Assembly (NCBI GenBank): GCA_029255685.2
Contig: CM055316.2
Coordinates: 82,706,861 to 82,770,860 of the forward strand
Direction: 5' to 3'
DNA length: 64,000 bases
From: Silene conica
Taxonomy: Eukaryota > Streptophyta > Magnoliopsida > Caryophyllales > Caryophyllaceae
Below, one piece after another: positions 22,923-32,584 of the stretch. Under the pieces are notes generated by a model. That model saw only the letters and a program-made list of their open reading frames with translations, had not been told where the DNA came from and searched no databases. Positions within the stretch are counted from its first letter, which is position 1. Each line of letters opens with the position of its first letter. The position numbers and the translations under genes are program-made.

Positions 22923-23434
22923 ATTATACAATCAGTTGTAAACATCTTGTAGAGTATAGATTTAGAACTTTATAACAAAGAATTTGAGCTTATATGTATA
23001 TTTTACGAGCTTTATTGAAAAGAATTTGAGCGCTCTTATAAAAAAAATTGTAACTCAAACTATTATATCGAAACTAATAAATAAATACATATAAATCCCA
23101 AGGATTTTAATTTTAACATCTAAATTTTTTTTGAATGTAACTCAAAATTGTTAAAAGCTCAAAAAAACTGTATAAAAACTGAATTAAATTTATATTGGAG
23201 GATAGCTCATATAAATCTAGATGTATAGCCCGCAAGGGTGGAGTCTAGTGGTTAAAAATTGGGTGAAATTCCCAGGAGACCCGGGTTCAAGCCTCCTCAA
23301 GAGCAAAATCTTGTGGAGCATTCTTGGCCTGAGTCCATGCCTAACTAGACTTCGAGCCTGTCACCCTCGGGTGGCTTACCTGGTATTCTTGGCCTGAGTC
23401 CATGCCTATAGACTTCGAGCCTGTGATGTATAAT
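22923..23434 (-). repeat. TTATACAAC-family repeat, copy C, split by a SINE
   Basis: The repeat is inverted relative to copies A and B. It starts ATTATACAATCAGTTGTA and runs to TAAATCTAGATGTATA at 23227; after the SINE the terminal GATGTATAAT resumes at 23425. The interior phrases (GAGCTTATATGTATATTTTA, CTCAAAATTGTTAAAAGCTC) are the family's. It is more diverged than A and F. Confidence 0.6.
23228..23424 (+). mobile_element. SINE with 8-bp target duplication
   Basis: This tRNA-derived head has an A-box-like GGTGGAGTCTAGTGGTTAA and a B box GGGTTCAAGCC, followed by a body in which CTTGGCCTGAGTCCATGCCT occurs twice. It is flanked by GATGTATA (23220-23227 and 23425-23432), so it inserted into the end of repeat copy C. 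The lack of a long A tail is compatible with several plant SINE families. Confidence 0.75.
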
Positions 23435-23912
23435 TTTGAAGATACCCAATAGATTCCTACTGCGCCGTTTTAGGTTGTTATTCCATCCGTTCTTTTTTAA
23501 TTGTTATTATCACTTTTCGAGACGGTCACTTCTTTCTTTATATCTCTCAAAATATATAACAATACACTGAAATGTATACACATATTAAACCTTTATTCGT
23601 AAAGAATTATGTGTATTTTTTATAATTTTTCAACCAATATATTATTTAAAAATTAAATTCAAAAACTCATCCCGTAAAAAAACGTCAATTATTTTAAAAG
23701 CGAGGAAGTACTAATTTAGTAATTTGACCACAAAACTAATACTACCAACCTATTTGTGTGCATCAATTAAACTAACCATAAGTCAAACACATGCTCTATT
23801 CACTCCAATTTTTAAGTAAAAAAATTTTTAAAAAATAAAAAATAAAAAGTAAAAACGGCATCAAATTAATATCCTTCTTCTACCTAAATACATGGAACAC
23901 AATCCTATTCTA
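23435..23912. other. Intergenic, upstream of OCT4
   Basis: No gene was seen. Around 23475-23710 a degenerate Stowaway-like pair (CCATCCGTTCTTTTTTAATTG on the left, GCGAGGAAGTA on the right) is possible. Confidence 0.35.
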
Positions 23913-23921
23913 CTATAAATA
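23913..23921 (+). promoter_or_regulatory. OCT4 TATA box
   Basis: CTATAAATA lies 93 bp before the ATG at 24014, leaving room for a start site near 23945 and a 5' UTR of about 70 nt containing no other ATG. Confidence 0.55.
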
Positions 23922-24013
23922 CAAAAACATACCATCTAAACCTACAAAAGAAAAAAAAATTTAGTACGTCATAAAAACAAATTGAAATTTATCAAAAATA
24001 ATAAAATAAAATT

Positions 24014-27000
24014 ATGCCTTCCGCATCGCTTCTCCCGGGTATCGGGGACCTTCACCAACCATTGATTATCACCGAAAACAATAGCAAATCGACCGGTGTC
24101 GAGAAACTTAGCATCGATGACATGCTACAAAAATATTGTGGCGAGTTCGGACCGTGGCAAGTCCGACACTTCGTATTAACGAGTCTCGCGTGGGCATTGG
24201 AGGCTTTTCATACAATGGTTATGATTTTTGCTGACCGTGAGCCCGACTGGCGGTGCACTGGCACCGCTTGTCGGGCTCAGGCCCCACTGTGTAGTCTGGC
24301 ACCAGGCTCGTGGGAATGGTCCCACGGGATTGGTGCGTCTACTGTTTCTCAGTGGGGCCTCATTTGTGAGGATAAATATAAGGTCGGATTAGTTCAAGGG
24401 CTGTTCTTCTTTGGGTGCATGATCGGTACGTATTATTTTGATTTTTTTTTGTTATTTTGATTTTATTTTATGGTTTTTAGGTTATTATAATCCGTATTTG
24501 GGGTGTTTAAGGTCACGGGTAACCACGGGCTTGGAAACCAGGCCTCCGCTTTTAGTCACCATATTACGAATTACAAATATAAACCTCGAAGTATAATATG
24601 CGTGTGTCTTCACATTCACGGTTTTATTTTTCCGTGTCGTACCGGACCCTTGTAGCTATTTGTTTAGTTTAGTTTATTAGTTACTCCGAGATATTACGGA
24701 TTTAACAATGACAATATTCGTAGGTAAAATAGTTGTTAAAAATAATTCGTTTAATAATAAATTTGTGTAATATGGTCTTATCTAATTATTTGTGTTGGCC
24801 AATAATTTACTGTGATTTGTGACGGGTCACGTGATAATGTGAGGTAAAAGTTGGTGGGTAGAGAATTCTCACGTGAGTTGTGTACGGTAAAAGTAAAACT
24901 ATATGCATATATCACGGATTCACCGTTATTTATTTTTCAATTTACTGTTTTATTGATTTTTATGCTTGTTTTATTTCGTTTTTCAGTTAAATAACACTAA
25001 TGTAAAAATAGGGGTACTATTTTACAGTGTCACTAGTAATATTTGTGTTATTTTAAGTGTAGAACGGTTTTACCTAGTATGACTTGCTGAATATAGAATT
25101 CTTTAAAGAGATGCATGTCAGCTATTTTAGCTGGTAAAGTATTGAGTGGTAACACCATAGTACTCGTGACCAGGGTTTAAATTCTAGAATAACATATTCG
25201 CTCTTGTAAATAAATAATTGAGACGGAAATAGTCGAAGGTGGATATGGATATGGTCAAAAAAACACATGATGGAGTTTGGCAGTGTTATAGATAGGTGTA
25301 CAATGTAGATTGCTGTTTTCTTTGGCAATTTATGGATCAAACAACAAGAGTATATCTAGATTCTCAGCATAAAAATATATTATTCCTTATTAAATTTGTA
25401 TAGGTCAGTCCACCTTGAAGATCCTCTACCAAAAATCCAAAATTATAACATGATCAAATCTATTTGAGTTTAAAAAATAATCCCTACCTCATTGTCAGGA
25501 ATCACTCAATGAGAGTCGAGAACGACAAATATACGATGTTTTATCGAAAAAGTCTTAACCTAGATAGTATCGGAGCAACCAATATCAAATCGGATGAATA
25601 TTTCCTTTAGCCGGAACTTATTAGAAGAGTACAAGTTAAGACGGAATTAAGTCGTTTAATAGTTAGATGGTGCATGGTTACATACTACGTTGTTTTTGAT
25701 AGGCTGTACATGACAACTAGTTTAGTTAGTAAAATATGAATAGTAATATTTAATATTCATGCTGAGTTTAAATCCCGTCAACAACAAATCGTGCTTAAGT
25801 CGATCTCTTCTTAAAAAAACGTTAGAAGTCACTTTTATGATGCATTGTTTTCCCTTAGTCTTACATTTCTCTAAGACATGTGTGATGTGCACATCCACTA
25901 CCACTGTTATTGTCAATAATAGTCTCTATGTGTGTATTACACACACATGATAAAAGATGACAAATTCAATTTTTCCCCTTCTAAAAAGTTCATAAAAATG
26001 ATTAATTATACAATAATCGGGATTAAAAGTCAGCATGGTCGAAAAATTTCAGCGGGAATGACGGGTAAAAGTGTAAACAAATTCTAAAAAAGTTTGTAAT
26101 TTGAACTAAAAACTCTGAAATATTTATCTCTAAAGAAGACGAGCGTCTCTACTAACCCTTCTTGAATGGTTGATTCCACAAGTAATAAGGCTACTAGAGG
26201 TTAAAGTTACTTGCATCATTACATGTATGCCACTCAATTAGACAACAAAAATTCTCGTTGAAGACGGACACTATCTGTCACATATGTCACAAGCTGAAAA
26301 TGTATGGTGTCCCTTTTATAAAATGCAAGTGACACGACCCAAAAAATGTTCCATTTTTCCCCGCTTGTCCTCTCACTTGCCTTATTGTAAGAGGTATTAT
26401 CCGTTCACTATCCGTTTTCAGCTTATGATAAATATTAGCAGTCACATGTAGGGGTGTTCATAATAAACCGAACCGCAATAACCGAACCGAAAAACCGTAC
26501 ATTTTTAAGGTTCGATTAACCGAACCGTTTTGACAAAGCGGTTCGGTGAACCGAACCGTTAAATTTATCATGGACAAGGTTCGGTTGAGGTTCGCAATTT
26601 TAGAAAAGAGGTTAACCGCGAACCGAACCGTTCACAAAAAAGTAAGCAAAAAATTAAAATATTATATAAAAAATTGTTCTTTTGTTTAATTAAAAAGTGT
26701 TTCCAAATTCAAAAATGGTTAAAATGATTAATATTAAAGTTTCACTTATTAACTTTATTATTGAGTGTAATTAAATATTTAAAATTTAATTAAACTACTA
26801 GATAAAAAAAACTAAAGAAAAAGTATATTTAGCATGTTTATAGGTTAACCGGTAACCGAACCGCAAATAACCGTTTAAAGTGGTTAACCGAACCGCAAAT
26901 AACCGTTAGGAACGGTGCGGTTTAGGTTCGGTGTCTTGCCAAACCGAACCGTGTACGAACCGAATTAAATATGAGATTCGGTGAACCGAACCGCCAATGA

Positions 27001-29879
27001 ACCCCCCTAGTCACATGTAAGACTCATTGATTAGGCAATGTGATATTATCTCTTCACTAAAGTCTCTAAGAAGCTACCTTGACACCTTGTACAAAAGCTT
27101 TGTTAATGGCATATTCTTTTGTACCATGGCATGCCATTTGGTCCCCAATTTTATTAACTTATCTAGTAATCTTGGCTTTGTGACTGTAAATTTGCTTTAT
27201 TGATAGATAGAACTTGTGTTTGGAGTTTATTTAGTCACACAGATTATAATGGATAATGATACGGCGTTATTGGGTGTCCTCCCACGTGTTCCCGATGACG
27301 CTAACTCATTTTTTCTTCTGAACTAAACTACCCAAACTAAACTTATAAGATATAAGCTGAATTAAAGAATAAAAATGAACTGAAATGAACTGAAATTTCT
27401 AACCCTGATAGAATCTAAAATGAATTAAAGAACATACAGGAGTTATCTGTGCGACGGTTTTATCCCGTATTTTTTTAAAATGTATAACCATACCGTACTA
27501 AATAGTCACCATTGGAAAAAATAGGTTATTTTCTACTAGTCGCACTTGCAACCGTCGTAAAAAATTTGTGAAGAACATAATCTAAGACACTTGGTTCAAC
27601 CTGAATTTATTTAATTCTCATGTTCGTGTGTCTTAAATGAGAATTTATATTTGTTGTGTTAAAATAACAATGACGAATCTACGACAATTTGACATTGTAT
27701 TATGAAATTCCGCAGAGAGTAGCCAGAGACAGATCCCTCTCTCGATATAACTAAGATCTTCCACCAGCATTAAATCTTATATATATCCGACACCCTTTTA
27801 AAATAATTTTTTCCAAACTTTACAACAAAAATACAAATTATAAATTATAAATTATAAATATATACTACAGTTGTAGTCCAAAGTGATAGGATGTAGTTAA
27901 AGAGTAGGATGATAGAAAGGGGCACGTCTCTATCTACAACAAAAATGTGTAGACGGGTGTAACCAAATAAAGGCAAAGTAATTTGTGGTGTCATTCTTTT
28001 ATGGCTGCTCAATTGTTTACATCTACTCACTACTCGTATATGCATGCTAACTTCACCACATCTTGCTTTACACCTCTCAATCATAATATTTTTCGTCCCG
28101 CTAGTCTTGTATGAGTCGATTTTATACAAAATAATTTAAAAAGAATAAAAAATGACCATATTAGTAGATAAATATAATTATTATCATAACCCGTTTTATA
28201 ATAAACTTGTGTACGTGTGCCTTGTACAAGTAACTTACAAAGCTATAGCAATCGGTTTGACCACATCTTGCTTTACACCTCTCAATGATAATGTTTTTCG
28301 CAGTTAGACTTGTATGAGTCGGTTTTATACAGAAACAATGTAAAAAGAATCTAAACATGACCGTATTAGACTATTAGTGGATAAATATAATTATTAACAT
28401 AACCCGTTTAAAAATAAATTTGTGTAAATCCGCCTTGTACAAGTAAGTTACAAAGCGATACCAATCGATTTGGACAATTGAACCTCGATCATTAGAAGGG
28501 GCCGTTAAGTAACGGGAGTGATTAGCGATGACCATGACTCGTAAATGACTTAATGAAGTTAGTCCGAAATGACCTGATTTGAACCCAAAATGACTCTTGG
28601 CTTGATAAAATTGTCGTAAATTCTTGAATGTCGATAATTCTACGCTTTTCTAGGTCCGATTCAGACATTAGAGCTCGATAAGAAGCGAGTTTCTAACATA
28701 TATATACATTGGTTGATTACAGGGGCAGGAATATTTGGCCATCTTTCAGATTCATCTCTAGGAAGAAAAGGATCATTAGTTGTCGTCTGCATAATGAACG
28801 CGATTCTAGGATGTCTAACCGCGTTTGCTCCAAACTACGTCATCTACACGCTCCTACGATTCATGACAGGTCTCGGTGTTGGTGGAGTAGGCCTATGTGC
28901 ATTTGTCCTAGCCACTGAACCCGTTGGACCGTCCAAGCGCGGGGTGGCTGGTATGTCGACCTTCTACTTTTTCTCAGGTGGGATCGCAGTACTCTCGGGA
29001 ATCGCCTACATATTTCAATCCTGGCGCGCCCTGTACATCGCGTCCTCAATCCCGTCAATTATCTTCATTGCAATGGTCGCTCCTTTCGTATGGGAGTCTC
29101 CTAGGTGGTACCTAGTGAAAGGGAAAACAAAGGAGGCTATGATGGTTATGCATAGTATCGCTCTCTGTAACGGTAGGAGCGTTCCTCAAGGAGTCGAGTT
29201 AATGCTTGATGACGATACTAAAAATGACGGGAATTTAGTCGGAGACAGAGAAGCAGTCAGAGGAAATTTGATCGATGTGCTTAAATCGCCGCTTACAAGG
29301 ATACGGCTGCTCTTAGCCGTGGCTATAAACTTCTGTTGCGCGCTTGTGTACTACGGACTTAGCCTAAACGTCGTGAATTTAGACACGGATTTATACTTGA
29401 ATGTGCTCTTGAATGCTGTCGCGGAAATGCCAGCGTTTGCATTAACCGCGATTTTGTTGGATAAATTAGGGAGGAAGCCGTTAACGATTGGGACGACGTG
29501 TTTTAGTGGAGTGTTCTGTTTGTTAGGAGCTTTGATGAAGAACATTGGTATATGGAAGGTGTTAAAGATGGTTTGTGGGATTTCCGGGATATTTGGGATG
29601 GCGGCGACGTATAATTTGTTGTTTATCTACACGGTTGAGTTGTTTCCGACTGTGGTGAGGAACGCTGCGTTAGGGTGTACGACACAAGCGTCTCAAATGG
29701 GTGCGATATTGGCTCCGTTTGTTGTGGTGATGGGAGGTGGATTACCGTTTGCGGTGTTTGCGGTTTGTGGATTTGTCGGTAGTTTGCTAGCGGTTTACTT
29801 GCCGGAGACTATGAACCGGCCGTTGTATGATACAATGAACGGTATAGAAGAGGGCGAAGCGGTTTGGAGCAATGCATAG
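24014..29879 (+). CDS. OCT4: Organic cation/carnitine transporter 4-like (MFS)
   Basis: Two exons, 24014-24425 and 28723-29879, with a phase-1 intron (GATCG before GTACGT; GATTACAG before GGGCA), encode 522 residues, close to Arabidopsis OCT4. The N terminus contains LSIDDMLQKYCGEFGPWQVR and a first membrane segment with LAWALEAFHTMVMIF, then an extracellular loop with several cysteines (RCTGTACRAQAPLC), as in OCT/SLC22 proteins. MFS signatures follow: GHLSDSSLGRKGS (about 143-155) after segment 2, VATEP-like LATEPVGPSKRGVAG, WESPRWYLVKGKTKEA before the central loop, DKLGRKP after segment 8, and ELFPTVVRNAALGC with PETMNRPLYDTM near the end. It should be a 12-segment transporter; Arabidopsis OCT4 is reported at the tonoplast, but location and substrate here are inference. 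The 4.3-kb intron is full of mobile elements, while the exons are intact. Confidence 0.95.
25110..25226 (+). repeat. SINE-like fragment in OCT4 intron
   Basis: TTTTAGCTGGTAAAGTATTG resembles a polymerase III A box, and CAGGGTTTAAATTC, about 40 bp on, resembles a B box. A related arrangement lies at about 25716-25830 (AGTTTAGTTAGTAAAAT and GAGTTTAAATCCCG). Both look like old tRNA-derived elements; no target duplications were found. Confidence 0.4.
26246..27029. mobile_element. Mutator-like MITE split by a hAT MITE
   Basis: It starts CAAAAATTCTCGTTGAAGAC and contains CTGTCACATATGTCACAAGC and ATCCGTTTTCAGCTTATG. Its right end, GACTCATTG, lies beyond the inserted hAT element. Flanks are ATTAGACAA (26237-26245) and ATTAGGCAA (27030-27038), a 9-bp duplication with one mismatch. 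Without the insert and its duplication the element is about 215 bp. Confidence 0.7.
26449..27009. mobile_element. hAT-type MITE with ACCGAACCG-rich arms
   Basis: This 561-bp element is flanked by the exact 8-bp GTCACATG (26441-26448 and 27010-27017). Its ends are TAGGGGTGTTCAT and, from the right, TAGGGGGGTTCAT. Both arms are dense in AACCGAACCG and CGGTTCGGT around an AT-rich core, like hAT subterminal repeats. It inserted into the MULE MITE listed above. Confidence 0.9.
27437..27570. mobile_element. Mutator-like MITE (9-bp TSD) in OCT4 intron
   Basis: This 134-bp element lies between exact copies of AAGAACATA (27428-27436 and 27571-27579). Its arms carry GTGCGACGGTT on the left and GCAACCGTCGT on the right, and the right end reads AAATTTGTG. 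A related element with GACGGTCGCACATGCGACCG is at 63115-63345. Confidence 0.75.
28055..28473. repeat. Tandem duplication, two units of about 205-214 bp, in OCT4 intron
   Basis: Units 28055-28259 and 28260-28473 share ACCACATCTTGCTTTACACC, GACTTGTATGAGTCG, AAATATAATTATTA and CCTTGTACAAGTAA blocks with scattered differences. The unit contains phrases (TTGTGTA...GTACAAG) that also occur in intron 2 of the gene at 46670 (49060-49160), so it is probably derived from a dispersed element. Confidence 0.75.
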
Positions 29880-29955
29880 GTTATCGGTTAGCCTAGTGAT
29901 TAAGACAGAGGTATCGTGACTATAAGTCACAGGTTTCAATCCCGTCCCCCTTACA
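29880..29955 (+). repeat. SINE/tRNA-like sequence directly after the OCT4 stop codon
   Basis: Right after the TAG (29877-29879) comes GGTTAGCCTAGTGATTAAG (A-box-like), then GAGGTATCGTGACTATAAG, then CACAGGTTTCAATCCCG (B-box-like). The antisense sequence at 56860-56935 shares the order AAGAC-GAGGTATCGTG-TCACAGGTTCGAATCC, so this is a dispersed tRNA-derived repeat rather than a tRNA gene. It would lie in the OCT4 3' UTR. Confidence 0.55.
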
Positions 29956-30140
29956 TTGTATTAACCTTACGCCTCGTTGACACAAAAAAAAACAATGCGA
30001 AACGGGATCCTTTTCGTATGTACAGGCGGCTTCTTCTTTAGACTAATTTCAATGAAAGATCCACCATTTTGCATCTGATACAAGTATTCTCGTTTATATA
30101 GCGAAATCGTTTACACGATTTCTTTTCGGTTTTTTCGTTA

Positions 30141-30263
30141 CTCCCTTCGTATCTTTGTAATTGTCAGAGAAACGGAATTCCAATCCGATCCCACAATTCA
30201 ACAATTCGATCAATTGGAATTCCATTCTCCGTATCTTTGTAATTGTCAGAGATACGGAGGGAG
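30141..30263. mobile_element. Stowaway MITE
   Basis: This 123-bp element is flanked by TA dinucleotides (30139-30140 and 30264-30265). Its ends are CTCCCTTCGTATCTTTGTAA and, from the right, CTCCCTCCGTATCTCTGACA, with GAATTCCAAT/ATTGGAATTC inverted in the middle. This is the typical Tc1/mariner-derived Stowaway layout, and it is downstream of OCT4. Confidence 0.8.
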
Positions 30264-30265
30264 TA

Positions 30266-32286
30266 ACGGAATTCCAGGCACGAGGTTATTCAAAGAAGGA
30301 ACGGGCCTAAAATTTGGTCCGCATCTTCTTTTAGTTACAGCCCAAGATGACTGGGCCGGCCCATTCCATATATGAATTTGTTAACTATACTTTTTTTTTC
30401 CTTTCGGTAGCGAGGGAAATCGCAGCCGCTATTTTTGATGCGCATTCGGTAAACCCTCAAACTATTCATATAAGTTTATCTCAATGTATAATTCATCACA
30501 TTTCTTATTTTAAAAATGAATTTACTAAAATTAAATATTTTACAATTATTGGTTAAAATTGTTAATCAAATAGGGAGTATAAATTATGAGAATCTAATTA
30601 TTATAATGCAATGTTCAAATAATTATTTATAATATTTATGTATTTTGATGAAAAAATATTCATAATATGAGAACTTTCCGTGAAGTTTTAAATTGAAAAA
30701 TTACATAACCAATTTTTTGTTTAATTTAAATTTAGTTTAGGTTTTTGGATATTTATGTATAAATATATTGTATTTAGTTTAATAGGTATACCTAAAATAA
30801 TTTTGTAATTGAAAATAATAAGTTTTAGTTAAAAATGGGAGAAAAATTGATTTGTGTTTAATTAAACATTTTGAAAACTTATGAGGCTAATTTGTTTTAA
30901 GTAAAATTTAAGGGGTTGAATTGCATATAATACGTAAATTATGGGAGTAATTTGCTACATCGATCCCAGCTCCTTATCTCATTACTTACTTGTAAAACCG
31001 TCTTACGTTAAAACAGATGGAAAGAATGAAATATATCATACAATATTCCATTTCAATTCCTAATACCAAATATTCCACTTTAGAATTAGGAGATGAGATT
31101 CGAACCCGTGATCTTTTACTCAAATATTTTGCGATATCATGTCAATAAACTATTTTAACCAAAAATTTAAACTGATAGTTGGAGTAACAAAATCGATTTT
31201 AAATTCTAACGTTGAGTTATATGAGTATGAATTAGGTGGAGAACGACTTTCGAGATATTACTTGACATACTCAATAAATATCGTATAACTATTTATTAAT
31301 GAAATCGTCTAAGCAATATTCGCTTCGCTTACAAGTATTTAGGTGGAGAATGAGTTGATAGGATCCTCAACGTGGGGAAACTTAAGGTTGTCATATGAAC
31401 GAAGGAAATGGTACACTTTTGAATAGACGGGTCTCACTTGTGACAGATATATTCGGTACAAATTTGTGACGGGTTAAGTATCGTCACATGAATTATACGA
31501 CAAAAAGTAGATTGTATAGAAAATCACAAATAACAACAGTAGTATTTATCTATAAATTTTATTTGACCCATTACAAGTTTATGGCGCTATTTATACGCCA
31601 ATTATTTATTAGATTCGAATCTAAATTTGATTCACATACCACATGCATAAAATCTTCCTTTTTTTGACGTTTTCAATCGTTTTCGGTGATATTCATTCAC
31701 CTCTTCTAAAGCCATTATTATGTAGGAGGAGATTTTTCCAAATCGACGGAAAAACAAGATAATAACACATTAACACGTCTATGACAAATTGGCAATCAAT
31801 AATATTGGTATTTTGTAGTGTCACAAACGTAAGGATGTGATAAAATATACGTATTCTCAATTTCTCAATTTCGAATATTAGAACGGTATACGTATAAATC
31901 GGGTTTAAACTAATTATATGCCTAATTACAAATTAGGAGAAAATTAGTAATGACTAATGACCATTCGAAGCACGAAAAAGAAATGTGAGAACATGAACTT
32001 ACTTGTATCCGCTTTAATTAGATAACAAAAAGGGTTATGTAATTGAAACGGATACAAGAAGTTAGAACTATATATTGGATAAAATATGGTTTTGATATTT
32101 CGAGAAATGATAATGATGTATTCATGTTTAACCCGAATCACTTGACCCGTTTGGATTTGAAACAATTCAAGTTTAAACTGGTTTGGCCTTGTAAATTTGT
32201 GAATTTTTAGGTCAAGATTGAATTACATATCGTCACGTTTTTATTTCTCGATAAGGTTAATATAGTTGAAATTTTTCCATATGAGT
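30266..32286. other. Intergenic
   Basis: No gene was seen. A B-box-like GAGATTCGAACCCGTGATC at 31090-31110 (antisense GGTTCGAATC) marks a possible SINE fragment. Around 31430-31500 there is a fragment with TTGTGACAGATATATTCGG and TTTGTGACGGGTTAAG from the MULE MITE family. Confidence 0.4.
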
Positions 32287-32358
32287 GTACTTAATTTCAT
32301 GAAATTTCCGTAAATAAGCAATATACGGACACCTATCAAACCATGTTATTTTGGATTT

Positions 32359-32573
32359 TGAGAAAATGAAGAAGATGGAAAAGATTAGTGTGCAGGAAAA
32401 AGGTTGTAATTTTTGTTGGTATAAAATGCAGTGAACAAGGAGGTATATATACATCCACTAAGCCTACAAACTCAACTATTAGTCTACCGTCAATTACTCC
32501 TATTAAATGTTGACAGCTACTAATACATTGCACTATACAAATACAACGAATAAGAAAATCTCATATTCCAATA
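32359..32573 (-). repeat. 3' LTR of the copia element
   Basis: It is 215 bp and, compared by eye, identical to the other LTR. On the minus strand it starts TATTGGAATATGAG and ends CATTTTCTCA, so the usual TG start is TA in both copies. It contains GGATGTATATATACC, a candidate U3 TATA box. Confidence 0.95.
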
Positions 32574-32584
32574 CTCCCCCTCAA
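32574..32584 (-). other. Polypurine tract of the copia element
   Basis: On the minus strand TTGAGGGGGAG abuts the 3' LTR, as expected for plus-strand DNA priming. The pol stop codon TGA (32583-32581) overlaps its start, so coding runs right up to the LTR. Confidence 0.85.

Noticed and set aside
29885-29955. Possible tRNA gene after OCT4
   Set aside because: A- and B-box-like blocks are present, but I could not fold a full cloverleaf with a paired acceptor stem, and a related sequence at 56860-56935 points to a SINE.
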